Source: an uncultured Chitinophagaceae bacterium (lineage in GTDB: Bacteria > Bacteroidota > Bacteroidia > Chitinophagales > Chitinophagaceae). From it: a stretch of 23,970 nucleotides of DNA. This document shows, piece after piece, positions 16,235 to 23,970 of this stretch. The stretch's first letter is position 1. Every line of letters starts with the position of its first letter. The notes beneath the pieces are model-generated. The model worked only from the letters and a program-made list of their open reading frames with translations. It was not told the origin of the DNA and searched no databases. The stretch covers positions 1-23,970 of the forward strand of contig CALESY010000172.1 of assembly GCA_937919945.1 (NCBI GenBank). The letters are read 5' to 3'. Made by a program: the position numbers and the translations under genes.

Positions 16235-18745
16235 TTAAAAAAGTCTTGGTGCGTCAGTTTCGCCATTACTATTCTCTAATACAAGGGATATTTCTTTTAA
16301 GTCATTGCCACCGATACGCGTGCCTACAGTCTTCCATCCTGTTACATCAATAGTTTCATGTAGCGGTACAATTTCCTCACTCAATTCAGATTTTTTCTTC
16401 CCCGTACGTAGTATCACAATTGGCTCTGTTTTTGTCGTTACCAATTCCAGATAATTACCTTCTCCCTCCTTGATGAAGCTGTATTTATTCTTTAATGTTT
16501 GGCTTTCAATCACAAATCGTTTCGCGTAAAACTGTGCGCCCTTTTTATCATAATAAATAGCCGTAACAACTTTATCCCTTGCAAACTTTTCAATTCTAAT
16601 CACATCATTAGCTTCAAATCGGTTTGTCAGTTCAAAATCTGTCAATTCGTATGTGCCATCTTTATAAAATGCTATTACTCGGTCGTTTTCATCAAAACTG
16701 CCTAGCAGTATCCCATTGCCATCTTTGTTAAGTCTGCCAATCGTATCGTCGTACCATATTTTCTGCCCAGATAGTGTAGAACGTCCTTTTTCTTTCAGTT
16801 TAATACCCTTGATAGGATATTTCGTTACCTGATTGCCTTGCGATGAACGGCCTTTTATTTCCAGTTCTTCAAAATAATAATCCAGGACTTTTATCCTTGC
16901 TTTACTGCCCGGCGATAGTGTGATGGTTACTACTTCAGCTTCACCATTTGCATTTGCAGTAAAGTATGCAACCTTACTATTCGGGTTGCCTTTTGTCAGG
17001 TCATATTCCTTGTCTCGGGTAATGCCTGTTACATTAAATCGTTTGCCATGTGCAATGCCTGTTTTGCCATCTACATATATCATATTGTACGTAGTGCGTT
17101 CATCATTTTTCTGGAAAACAGCCAGATAAATAATGTCTTTCCCTACAAAGCTTTTATCAGCTACTTTGGTAACAACCATTTTCCCATCCTTGCGAAAGAC
17201 GATAATGTTGTCAAGGTCGGAGCAATCAAAAGCAAATTCATCTTTCTTTAAGCCAGTACCAATAAAGCCTTCTTTATAGTTAACGTATAGTTTTGCGTTT
17301 GCTATAGCTATGTTTTGTACTTGTATAGTCTCAAACGGACGTATTTCTGTTTTGCGTTCTCGTCCTTTACCATGTTTTTTCAATAAGCCTTCATAGTAAG
17401 CAATGGCATAATCATTCAGGTGGGCGATGTTATTCTTTACTTCTTCAATATTGGCTTCTACGCCTTTTATATGTTCGTCAGCCTTGAAAGAGTCAAATTT
17501 TGATATACGTTTGATTTTTATTTCTGTTAGTCTTACAATATCCTCTTGTGTTATTTCTCTGCGAAATTTCTTTTTGTAAGGTTTAAGCCCTGTATCAATA
17601 GCATTCAACACACCCTCCCAAGTGGTTTCTTCTTCAATATTGCGATAGATGCGTTTTTCGATGAATATTTTTTCGAGAGAAGAGTAGTGCCAGTCGTCCT
17701 CCAGTTCGCCGAGTTTTATTTCCAACTCTCTGAGCAGCAGTTTTTTGGTATGCTCTGCCGAAAACTTCAATAAATCTGTAACGCCTACAAACTGTGGTTT
17801 TTCGTCAATTATAACACAGGCATTTGGTGAAATTGACACTTCGCAATCTGTAAAAGCATACAATGCGTCAATAGTCTGGTCTGTAGTAACGCCTGGGGCT
17901 AATTGTATAATTAGCTCTACGTCTTTTGCCGTATTGTCTGTTACACTTTTTATTTTGATTTTACCGTTATCGTTTGCCTTTAATATGCTATCCACTAATT
18001 GCGATGTAGTAACGCCATAGGGTACGTCTTTGATTGCTAGCGTCTTTTTATCTACTTCTTCTATATGCACCCTTACACGCACCTTACCTCCACGCCCACC
18101 ATCATTGTAATTGCTTACATCTATCATGCCTCCGGTCAGGAAGTCAGGGTATAATTCAAACTTTCTGCCTTTAAGATATTTGACAGCAGCCTCAAGCAAT
18201 TCGCAAAAATTATGCGGTAGTATTTTGGTTGATAACCCTACCGCTATACCTTCCGCACCCTGTGCAAGCAACATGGGAAACTTCATAGGGAGTGTTACGG
18301 GTTCATTCTTTCTACCATCATAGCTCAGTTGCCAGGCTGTTGTTTTGCCATTGAATGCTACATCTAATGCAAATTTTGATAAACGCCCCTCAATATAACG
18401 TGGTGCTGCGGCACTATCGCCGGTGCGTACATCGCCCCAATTGCCTTGAGTATCTATTAGCAAGTCTTTCTGCCCCATATTGATGATAGCATCGCCAATA
18501 GAAGCGTCGCCATGGGGATGGTATTGCATCGTTTGCCCTATTACATTGGCTATCTTGTTATACCTACCATCATCCATTTCCTTCATGGCATGCAGTATGC
18601 GGCGTTGCACGGGTTTCAACCCGTCTTCTACTGCTGGTACGGCACGTTCCAATATTACATAGCTTGCATAGTCGAGAAACCAGTTTTGATACATTTGGTT
18701 TATCAAAACCGATTGCTGCTCTTCATGATTATTGTATTCCGACAT
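16235..18745 (-). CDS. parC: DNA topoisomerase IV subunit A (ParC-type)
   Basis: 836-residue type IIA topoisomerase subunit that cleaves and rejoins DNA while unlinking daughter chromosomes with ParE. The N-terminus carries YASYVILERAVP and EDGLKPVQRR, the Bacteroidota ParC form rather than GyrA. The winged-helix region has YHPHGDASIGD (75-85), and the active-site tyrosine is Y117 in AAAPRYIEG. From about residue 490 the C-terminal beta-pinwheel (repeated GKRFNVTGI, KVAYFT, GILLG type blades) wraps DNA. The residue matching the quinolone-contact serine (E. coli ParC S80) is A81 here, and E84 is D85. No parE is adjacent. A TATTTTTG promoter box lies upstream. Confidence 0.93.
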   Translation of the reverse strand: MSEYNNHEEQQSVLINQMYQNWFLDYASYVILERAVPAVEDGLKPVQRRILHAMKEMDDGRYNKIANVIGQTMQYHPHGDASIGDAIINMGQKDLLIDTQGNWGDVRTGDSAAAPRYIEGRLSKFALDVAFNGKTTAWQLSYDGRKNEPVTLPMKFPMLLAQGAEGIAVGLSTKILPHNFCELLEAAVKYLKGRKFELYPDFLTGGMIDVSNYNDGGRGGKVRVRVHIEEVDKKTLAIKDVPYGVTTSQLVDSILKANDNGKIKIKSVTDNTAKDVELIIQLAPGVTTDQTIDALYAFTDCEVSISPNACVIIDEKPQFVGVTDLLKFSAEHTKKLLLRELEIKLGELEDDWHYSSLEKIFIEKRIYRNIEEETTWEGVLNAIDTGLKPYKKKFRREITQEDIVRLTEIKIKRISKFDSFKADEHIKGVEANIEEVKNNIAHLNDYAIAYYEGLLKKHGKGRERKTEIRPFETIQVQNIAIANAKLYVNYKEGFIGTGLKKDEFAFDCSDLDNIIVFRKDGKMVVTKVADKSFVGKDIIYLAVFQKNDERTTYNMIYVDGKTGIAHGKRFNVTGITRDKEYDLTKGNPNSKVAYFTANANGEAEVVTITLSPGSKARIKVLDYYFEELEIKGRSSQGNQVTKYPIKGIKLKEKGRSTLSGQKIWYDDTIGRLNKDGNGILLGSFDENDRVIAFYKDGTYELTDFELTNRFEANDVIRIEKFARDKVVTAIYYDKKGAQFYAKRFVIESQTLKNKYSFIKEGEGNYLELVTTKTEPIVILRTGKKKSELSEEIVPLHETIDVTGWKTVGTRIGGNDLKEISLVLENSNGETDAPRLF

Positions 18746-18768
18746 TCCGCTCTCTTGCTTTATGCGTG

Positions 18769-18776
18769 CAAAAATA
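18769..18776 (-). promoter_or_regulatory. Bacteroidota -7 box (TATTTTTG) of parC
   Basis: Exact TAnnTTTG match on the minus strand, followed by CAC, 23 nt before the parC start codon. No TTTG is seen at 19-21 nt spacing upstream, so strength is uncertain. Confidence 0.5.
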
Positions 18777-18877
18777 TTCGTTCAGCATTAAAATAAGCAT
18801 GGAATTAATTGTTATATAAGGTTTTGGTCATAGTATTTATACACATTTTGTGTTTATTTTACCTAAAATAAATATCT

Positions 18878-19480
18878 ATGAAATTTATAAAAGCCTCTAT
18901 TGCAGCTACAGTATTAACAATACTTGCATTTTCTGCCAATGCGCAACGTGTGCGTATACTTGATGGCAGTATCGACGTGCTGAAAGGAGTTACAAAACTG
19001 AATATACAATTTGACTACAGTAAAATGGGTGTAGGCAAGTTTGAAACAGAAGAAGAATACATCAACAAAAAGAAAGAGGATTATAACAAAAAAGAAACAG
19101 GTAAAGGCGATGAATGGGCAAGATCGTGGAAGGCAGACCGTAAAAATCGTTTTGAGCCTCAATTCAAAGAGCTTTTTGCCAAGCATAGTGACATAAACAT
19201 TGGCGACTACCCAAATGAAAAGTATACACTTATATTCAAAACAACATATACCGAGCCTGGTTTTAATGTGTATGTTACCAGAAAAAATGCAGAGATAGAT
19301 GGTGAAGCCTGGATTGTAGAAACGGCTAATCCATCTAATGTAATTGCTAAGATATCAGTACAAAATTGCCCTGGTCGAACTTTTGGCGGAAATGACTATG
19401 ATACCGGCGAACGCATACAGGAGGCATATGCAGTAGCAGGTAAGGGCTTAGGTAAGTTTCTGGATAAGGAATTAAAATAA
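18878..19480 (+). CDS. Secreted protein of unknown function
   Basis: 200 residues, no family recognised. A clean signal peptide ends at ANA (22/23), with Q next, as is common in Bacteroidota secreted proteins; there is no lipobox. The mature part starts with a strand (VRILDGSIDVLKG), continues with a highly charged Lys/Glu-rich helical stretch (about 62-95) and ends in a beta-rich half and a glycine-containing helix (GKGLGKFLDKELK). No catalytic motif, metal site or sorting domain is seen. It has no operon partner: parC is divergent and the next gene is convergent. Probably periplasmic or outer-membrane-associated. Confidence 0.75.
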   Translation: MKFIKASIAATVLTILAFSANAQRVRILDGSIDVLKGVTKLNIQFDYSKMGVGKFETEEEYINKKKEDYNKKETGKGDEWARSWKADRKNRFEPQFKELFAKHSDINIGDYPNEKYTLIFKTTYTEPGFNVYVTRKNAEIDGEAWIVETANPSNVIAKISVQNCPGRTFGGNDYDTGERIQEAYAVAGKGLGKFLDKELK

Positions 19481-19501
19481 TAGACGTCAATACAGTCAAA
19501 A

Positions 19502-19533
19502 AACAAATGCCACCTGTACAGGTGGCATTTGTT
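19502..19533. terminator. Perfect 32-nt palindromic bidirectional terminator
   Basis: AACAAATGCCACCTGT and its exact reverse complement meet without a loop at TGTACA. It follows the secreted unknown gene by 21 nt and overlaps the stop of the convergent minus-strand gene, so it can end both transcripts. The flanking A and T runs are short, so efficiency is uncertain. Confidence 0.7.
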
Positions 19534-20047
19534 ATGAAACAGTAGTGACAAGCCTGCTTGCAAGCCAGCTATCTTTCAGCGGTATCAACCAATTGGTCAA
19601 TAATTCTTTTTTTGTATTAACCAGATTATTGAACAGTGGTGTATCCCAATTGATATAACCTTTATCCAATGCATATTGTACTTGGTTCATCGGTAGCATT
19701 TCGGCTTTTTCTTTCACCAAAAATGTCAGCATCAAACGGTCGAACATATTGACATCGTATTGTCGTTCTATGCTTTTTACAACCCTTACAGATGCATCTG
19801 TACTACACCCACTTACCTGCACATCTGTTTCGTCTGCTATTATTACTATAAACTGCCCGAAGAGTAGTTTTGCCCATCCCTTTACAGGAGCACCATGTGC
19901 CTGCCATTGTGTATAAAACTGTAATAATTGCTCGTTTATTTCTGCTTCCTCACGTTCTATAAACCGCCTGTTGCTCTGGTACACCCATACTCGTGAATCA
20001 TCTGATAATTCACTGGGTACTAAAGATTGTAAAACACTTATATCCAT
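19532..20047 (-). CDS. Conserved Bacteroidota protein of unknown function
   Basis: 171 residues, soluble, no signal peptide. Features: VWVYQSNRRF near the start (20-29), an acidic-Glu helix, an AHGAPVKGW turn, a FGQFIVIIADE strand and SGCSTDASV (79-87), which has the only cysteine. Relatives in Bacteroidota genomes are, as far as I recall, often labelled ABC transporter ATPase, but there is no Walker A, Walker B or LSGGQ motif here, so that label is not supported. Last gene of a four-gene operon with two Fe-S redox proteins and a membrane protein (15-nt gap to the latter), so a role linked to the redox module is possible. Confidence 0.75.
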   Translation of the reverse strand: MDISVLQSLVPSELSDDSRVWVYQSNRRFIEREEAEINEQLLQFYTQWQAHGAPVKGWAKLLFGQFIVIIADETDVQVSGCSTDASVRVVKSIERQYDVNMFDRLMLTFLVKEKAEMLPMNQVQYALDKGYINWDTPLFNNLVNTKKELLTNWLIPLKDSWLASRLVTTVS

Positions 20048-20062
20048 GTTGGCAAAGTTACG

Positions 20063-20677
20063 TCAGTTTTGGGTTAATGTAACTGATTGTGATGTAGGTG
20101 CAGTAGCGTGTATTTTTACCCATTCCCGCAGCCTGTTAGCCATTTGTTTGTAGTGCTTAGAGGGTGGGGTGATGAAGAGCTTATTACCTGAAAAATGGCT
20201 GTTAACTAATATCTGCTTATCGTCTGTAATAAATATCATTACTTCTCTGAAATCGCCACGCATACTCAGGTTTTTGCTCAGTATCATAAATACTTCAGGA
20301 GCATCTGGGTGTTGGGTAAAAGCTAAGTGTTGAGATTGTAGAAACTTCTTTAACATATCCTGATTGGCTTGCAGATGAAAAGCAGTTTGTATTTTCCTGA
20401 AACTGAATACTTGGAATAGCTGATATAAGGATGTGCTTACACCAACGAACATACAAAAAAGCATACCTGCTAATGCAAATTTAGCCATACCATTAGCGTT
20501 TGAAATGCCATTTATTAATACTGGGAATGATATGGTTAATAACAAAAAAACAGAACCTAAAGGACTGTATACTTTGTATGTAATAGGGTAGCGTCCCTTG
20601 CGCTTAATGAATACAAGGTCTTTAATGATTTTGTTACCCCACTCACTTTGCGGGTTTCCTGAAAATAGTTGTTTCAT
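20063..20677 (-). CDS. Membrane protein of unknown function (two TM segments)
   Basis: 204 residues. A basic cytoplasmic-looking N-terminus (KIIKDLVFIKRKGRYP) is followed by two hydrophobic helices at about 42-58 and 66-88, then a soluble C-terminal domain of about 110 residues containing a strand-rich DFREVMIFITDDKQILVNSHF region. No known motif. The gene is third in the Fe-S operon, 22 nt after the CCG-domain gene and 15 nt before the last gene. The topology suggests an inner-membrane protein with a cytoplasmic domain. Function unknown. Confidence 0.72.
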   Translation of the reverse strand: MKQLFSGNPQSEWGNKIIKDLVFIKRKGRYPITYKVYSPLGSVFLLLTISFPVLINGISNANGMAKFALAGMLFCMFVGVSTSLYQLFQVFSFRKIQTAFHLQANQDMLKKFLQSQHLAFTQHPDAPEVFMILSKNLSMRGDFREVMIFITDDKQILVNSHFSGNKLFITPPSKHYKQMANRLREWVKIHATAPTSQSVTLTQN

Positions 20678-20699
20678 ACAGGTGTCGTCTGCTAAAAAA

Positions 20700-21479
20700 C
20701 TATGCCAGCGACTTAGCTACCATTTCAGCTATATCAAGTACGGCTACACTGTCTTCTTTTTCCTTATTCTTCACACCGTCTGTAAGCATGGTGGTACAAA
20801 ACGGACAGTTAGCAGCAATAATCGTAGCACCTGTTTCCAACGCTTCTGCAGAGCGTTCAAAATTGACACGTGTATCGCCTGCTTCTTCTTCCTTAAACAT
20901 TTGTGCACCACCAGCACCGCAACACAAGCCATTGGTACGACAGCGTTTCATCTCTACCAATTCTACATCCAAAGCCTGTAATACTTCTCTGGGGGCTTCA
21001 TATATATTGTTACCTCGTCCTAGATAGCAGCTATCATGGTAAGTGATTTTTTTGCCTTTGAATTCGCCACCTTCTTTCAGGCGTATGCGCCCGTCGTTTA
21101 TCAGTTGTTGCAGAAAAGTAGTGTGGTGTATCACTTCATAATCTCCTCCCAGTGCAGGGTATTCGTTCTTCAGTACATTAAAACAATGCGGGCAAGCAGT
21201 TACAATCTTCTTCACCCCATAGGCATTCATGGTTTGTATATTATTGTACGCCATCATCTGAAACAGAAACTCATTACCGCTTCGGCGTGCAGGATCGCCG
21301 GTGCACATTTCTTCCTTGCCCAGTATAGCAAACTTCACACCTACTTTGTCTAATATCTGTGCAAATGCTTTGGTTATTTTTTGTGCTCTTTGGTCGAAGC
21401 TGCCGGCACATCCCACCCAAAACAACACTTCCGGTGTTTCGCCATTTGCAGCATATTCCGCCATTGATTTTATATGCAT
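20700..21479 (-). CDS. CCG-domain Fe-S oxidoreductase subunit (HdrB/GlpC/LutA-like)
   Basis: 259 residues with two cysteine-rich CCG-type repeats. The second is complete: C151 (HDSCYLG), C186-C187 (LCCGAGG) and C225xxC228 (NCPFC). The first is degenerate: C24 (VGCAGS), C59 followed by Thr instead of Cys, and C96xxC99 (CPHC). CCG motifs bind a noncubane or 4Fe-4S cluster in heterodisulfide reductase, GlpC, glycolate and lactate oxidase subunits. It is encoded 27 nt after the membrane ferredoxin-like protein, the usual partner split of HdrD/HdrBC. The substrate oxidised or reduced is not evident. Cytoplasmic, membrane-associated through its partner. Confidence 0.88.
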   Translation of the reverse strand: MHIKSMAEYAANGETPEVLFWVGCAGSFDQRAQKITKAFAQILDKVGVKFAILGKEEMCTGDPARRSGNEFLFQMMAYNNIQTMNAYGVKKIVTACPHCFNVLKNEYPALGGDYEVIHHTTFLQQLINDGRIRLKEGGEFKGKKITYHDSCYLGRGNNIYEAPREVLQALDVELVEMKRCRTNGLCCGAGGAQMFKEEEAGDTRVNFERSAEALETGATIIAANCPFCTTMLTDGVKNKEKEDSVAVLDIAEMVAKSLA

Positions 21480-21506
21480 AGTACTTTAGTTCTGATTGTT
21501 AAATAA

Positions 21507-22838
21507 TTAAGCTTCTGCTGCCATTTCCTCCGCCCACTTATCTCTTTCGTCAGGGCTAAACTTCCATGGTGCCATATTATTCTCCACATTGCCAAACATC
21601 AGGTTCCACTCTTGCGGGCTGTTACTTTCTTCCATTACCAAATACCTGCGTAGTTGATTGATAATAGATAAAGGCTCAATACCTACAGGGCAAGCTTCTA
21701 CGCAAGCCTGGCAAGTAGTACATGCTCTTAGTTCTTCTACACTTATGTAATCGTGCACTAACGATTTGCCGTCATCTACAAACGATTTATTTGCATTGAT
21801 GTTTTTACCTACTTCTTCAAGCCTATCGCGGGTATCCATCATTATCTTACGCGGAGATAATTTTTTACCCGTACTGTTTGCCGGACAGGCAGATGTACAT
21901 CGCCCACACTCTGTACAAGAGTATGCATCCAACAGATTTTTCCAGCTAAGGTCCATTACATCCCTTGCGCCAAAGCGCTGCTGCGCAGGCTGACTGCCGT
22001 CTGATGGTGGTGCTAGTTCGGGTTGCATCATATACAGTACTTCGTTCTGTATTTCTTTCATGTTAGCCATTTCACCCTGTGGCTTCAATCTTGTATAGTA
22101 TGCGTTTGGAAAAGCAAGTACTATATGCAGGTGTTTGGAGTAGGGCAGATAGTTAAGGAACAGGAATACACCTATAATGTGCAGCCACCATCCGCCACGC
22201 TCTATGGCTATCAATGCCCCGTCAGACAAGCCACTGAACATACCTGTGAAGTTGGACGTTATCCAGAATGGTTCTGTCAGTGTGTAGTGTTCTGCACCAC
22301 GGCTTTGCAGCACTTGGTCGGCTGTATTCATTATCAGGAAGAGGCTCATAAGCACTACTTCGGTAATCAATATCAGGTTAGCGTCGTTGCGGGGCCAGCC
22401 TTCCAGTTCGCTTTGGTTCAGGCGTTTTACCTTCAATACATTTCTGCGTATCAGAAATACCACGCAAGCTATAAGCACCAGTGCTGCCAATACTTCGAAA
22501 AAACCAATGAGGTATGCATACAGGCTGCCGAGCATGGGTGCAAACAAACGGTGCACACCAAAAATTCCATCCAGAAATATCTCTAAAATCTCTATGTTGA
22601 TAATAACAAAGCCGGCATATACAGCTAAGTGCAGCAATGCAGGGATAGGTTTTTTAAACATCTTCTGCTGCCCCAATGCCATCAATACCATATTGCGCCA
22701 GCGGGCAGATGGATTGTCTGTAAGGTCTTCGTCTTTGCCCAGTTTTATATTGCGCCTTATTTCGCCAACTTTTTTGCTGAAAAAATACACAGATATACCT
22801 GCGCAGAGTATGAATAATATTTGTTGTACAAGATGCAT
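21507..22838 (-). CDS. Membrane-bound 4Fe-4S protein (NarI-like N-terminus, HdrC-like C-terminus)
   Basis: 443 residues. The N-terminal half has about five membrane helices (roughly 5-21, 66-90, 102-130, 155-172, 215-231) with histidines (H70, H220, H236, H238) that could ligate heme b as in NarI/DsrM. The C-terminal half has two ferredoxin-type clusters: C308, C311, C314, C318 and C373, C376, C379, C383 (each CxxCxxCxxxCP). This layout is expected for a protein passing electrons between menaquinone in the inner membrane and the CCG subunit encoded next. First gene of the four-gene operon. Physiological donor or acceptor unknown; the heme assignment is inference. Confidence 0.88.
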   Translation of the reverse strand: MHLVQQILFILCAGISVYFFSKKVGEIRRNIKLGKDEDLTDNPSARWRNMVLMALGQQKMFKKPIPALLHLAVYAGFVIINIEILEIFLDGIFGVHRLFAPMLGSLYAYLIGFFEVLAALVLIACVVFLIRRNVLKVKRLNQSELEGWPRNDANLILITEVVLMSLFLIMNTADQVLQSRGAEHYTLTEPFWITSNFTGMFSGLSDGALIAIERGGWWLHIIGVFLFLNYLPYSKHLHIVLAFPNAYYTRLKPQGEMANMKEIQNEVLYMMQPELAPPSDGSQPAQQRFGARDVMDLSWKNLLDAYSCTECGRCTSACPANSTGKKLSPRKIMMDTRDRLEEVGKNINANKSFVDDGKSLVHDYISVEELRACTTCQACVEACPVGIEPLSIINQLRRYLVMEESNSPQEWNLMFGNVENNMAPWKFSPDERDKWAEEMAAEA

Positions 22839-22928
22839 GCAGCAACGTATTTATGCCTCGAAAATAATGGCTTTTAGGCGAAAAACATAGTTTAACACTC
22901 TATGCTACGCTGTTTCGCAGAAATTGTT

Positions 22929-22936
22929 TAGGTTTG
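22929..22936 (+). promoter_or_regulatory. Candidate -7 box (TAGGTTTG) of the 22956 gene
   Basis: Exact TAnnTTTG match 19 nt before the start codon. The base after it is A rather than the pyrimidine seen in other boxes here, and no TTTG is found at the -33 spacing. Tentative. Confidence 0.35.
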
Positions 22937-22955
22937 AAGCAAATGATGCCGCCCG

Positions 22956-23849
22956 ATGTTGAATAAAGTATTATCCGTTTTACTTTTATCATTATTTGTT
23001 AGCACTGCCCGAGCACAAGATAATAAGGCAATGCTGAAGGCTATTGAAGACTCACTGGTGATAGCGATAGATACTATGTATGAACGCCGTATACCCGATG
23101 AGATGCCAATGATGAACGAGCGTATAGTAAAACAATTAGTACGGGCATTGAAAATTGAAGGCTCTTATTACTATCCTTTTGATAGCCTCAGTAAACGCAT
23201 TAATATTATTTATCCTGAAGACAAGAGTTTCCGCATATTTAACTGGGCTATAGCACCTGAAGAAAATACACGTCGCTACTATGCTGCTATGCAAATGAAA
23301 AGCGAAACCCTGAAACTATATCCGTTGATAGACTGCTCGGGCGATTTGGGTAAGATGGCAGAAGACACGGTACTGACAAAAGGCAAATGGTTTGGTGTTA
23401 TTTATTACCGCATACTTACCAAAGAGGTGGACGGTAAGAAAATATATACCATGTTCGGTGCCAATACGGCTAGCCCCATCATCAGCCGCAAGATTATGGA
23501 GCCGATGGAGATAACCGAAAATGGCCCTGTATTTGGCGCACCGATGTTCAATATCCGTTCAAAAAACAATCCTGAACAACGCATCAGCAGGTTTATACTC
23601 GAATACAAGAAATTTGCACAGGTAGCCCTGAATTGGGATGCAGATATGAATGCCGTGTATTACGACCATTTAGAGTCGGAAGTGAATGACCCGAACCGTA
23701 AATACACATATGTGCCATCGGGGCAATACGACGGGCTGCGCTGGGCAGATGGCTACTGGAATATGGTACAAGATCTGATACCAATCGATGCGCTGAAAGA
23801 CGGTGCTGCACCCGTGCCACAGCCATACAAGGGTAGGGGAGACAACTAA
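22956..23849 (+). CDS. Secreted protein of unknown function
   Basis: 297 residues. The signal peptide ends at ARA (20), with Q next. The mature protein has an N-terminal helical part (about 25-75), then a beta-rich part with FRIFNWAIAPE (91-101), a KWFGVIYYRIL strand, a YTMFGANTAS segment and GPVFGAPMF. The pattern is one I associate with uncharacterised Bacteroidota proteins, but no enzyme or binding motif can be named. There is no C-terminal sorting domain or lipobox, so it is probably periplasmic. It stands alone, divergent from the Fe-S operon (117-nt gap), 45 nt before tRNA-Arg. Confidence 0.78.
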   Translation: MLNKVLSVLLLSLFVSTARAQDNKAMLKAIEDSLVIAIDTMYERRIPDEMPMMNERIVKQLVRALKIEGSYYYPFDSLSKRINIIYPEDKSFRIFNWAIAPEENTRRYYAAMQMKSETLKLYPLIDCSGDLGKMAEDTVLTKGKWFGVIYYRILTKEVDGKKIYTMFGANTASPIISRKIMEPMEITENGPVFGAPMFNIRSKNNPEQRISRFILEYKKFAQVALNWDADMNAVYYDHLESEVNDPNRKYTYVPSGQYDGLRWADGYWNMVQDLIPIDALKDGAAPVPQPYKGRGDN

Positions 23850-23875
23850 GCCGTTTCTGTTCACACAATTTTCAT

Positions 23876-23883
23876 TAGATTTG
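23876..23883 (+). promoter_or_regulatory. Bacteroidota promoter box (TAGATTTG) of tRNA-Arg
   Basis: Exact TAnnTTTG match ending 11 nt before the tRNA, nearly the spacing seen at tRNA-fMet, and followed by the same CACC. A TTTC lies 18 nt upstream as an imperfect -33 element. Confidence 0.65.
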
Positions 23884-23894
23884 CACCGCATTTT

Positions 23895-23968
<74 letters not shown>

Positions 23969-23970
23969 CA

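Noticed and set aside
16235..18745. DNA gyrase subunit A
   Set aside because: The N-terminal YASYVILERAVP/EDGLKPVQRR version is the ParC type in Bacteroidota; GyrA normally has YAMSVIVSRALPD and a GyrA box, neither seen.
19532..20047. ABC transporter ATPase label
   Set aside because: No Walker A, Walker B or signature motif is present in the 171 residues.
22023..22586. 187-codon plus-strand open frame
   Set aside because: It lies wholly opposite the membrane Fe-S gene, has no family resemblance and an unnatural composition rich in His, Tyr, Cys and Gln; an antisense shadow.
22956..23849. Gliding motility protein GldN
   Set aside because: The RIFNW segment and length recall GldN, but the rest (FGAPMF, YTMFG) does not follow the GldN pattern and no gldKLM genes are adjacent.

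Overview
The window reads as ordinary chromosome of a Bacteroidota bacterium, most likely in or near the Chitinophagaceae/Sphingobacteriia side of the phylum. The basis for this is: low-to-moderate GC; TAnnTTTG-type -7 promoter boxes, one with a TTTG box 19 nt upstream; few Shine-Dalgarno sequences; a type IX secretion C-terminal sorting domain; a PafA-type phosphatase; a Bacteroidota-type serine palmitoyltransferase; a ParC-type topoisomerase IV A subunit; and an MqnE (futalosine menaquinone) enzyme. No insertion sequence, prophage, CRISPR array, toxin-antitoxin pair or rRNA is visible.

Layout. 1-328 is intergenic with one strong terminator hairpin. 329-3131 looks like the edge of a surface-polysaccharide region: a minus-strand RmlD-like reductase divergent from two tandem paralogous FkbM methyltransferases, closed by a perfect 16-bp hairpin. 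3184-7444 holds a sphingolipid enzyme (SPT), a PafA alkaline phosphatase, an NlpC/P60 lipoprotein and a lipocalin-like lipoprotein. An initiator tRNA (7630-7701) with a textbook Bacteroidota promoter follows.

7807-13008 is a plus-strand run of five closely spaced or overlapping genes: era, a PLP-dependent ACC deaminase/D-cysteine desulfhydrase family enzyme, a dicarboxylate/amino-acid symporter, a DedA protein and an MFS transporter. It ends at a hairpin. 18745-13036 runs on the minus strand: parC, a bifunctional-nuclease-family protein, a secreted T9SS-sorted M43 metalloprotease and mqnE. The last two share a TAATG stop/start overlap.

18878-19480 is a lone secreted protein of unknown function facing, across a 32-nt palindrome, a minus-strand four-gene operon (22838-19532). 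That operon encodes a membrane 4Fe-4S protein, a CCG-domain Fe-S protein (together an HdrD/GlpC-like redox module that probably exchanges electrons with menaquinone) and two conserved proteins of unknown function. The window ends with another secreted unknown protein and a tRNA-Arg(UCU).

I found no clear new defence, mobile or secretion system. The points most worth a second look are the Fe-S operon with its two uncharacterised partners, the protease-mqnE coupling, the tandem FkbM pair, the C1-U72 initiator tRNA and the secreted unknown proteins. All functional calls come from reading motifs by eye; no database search was run.
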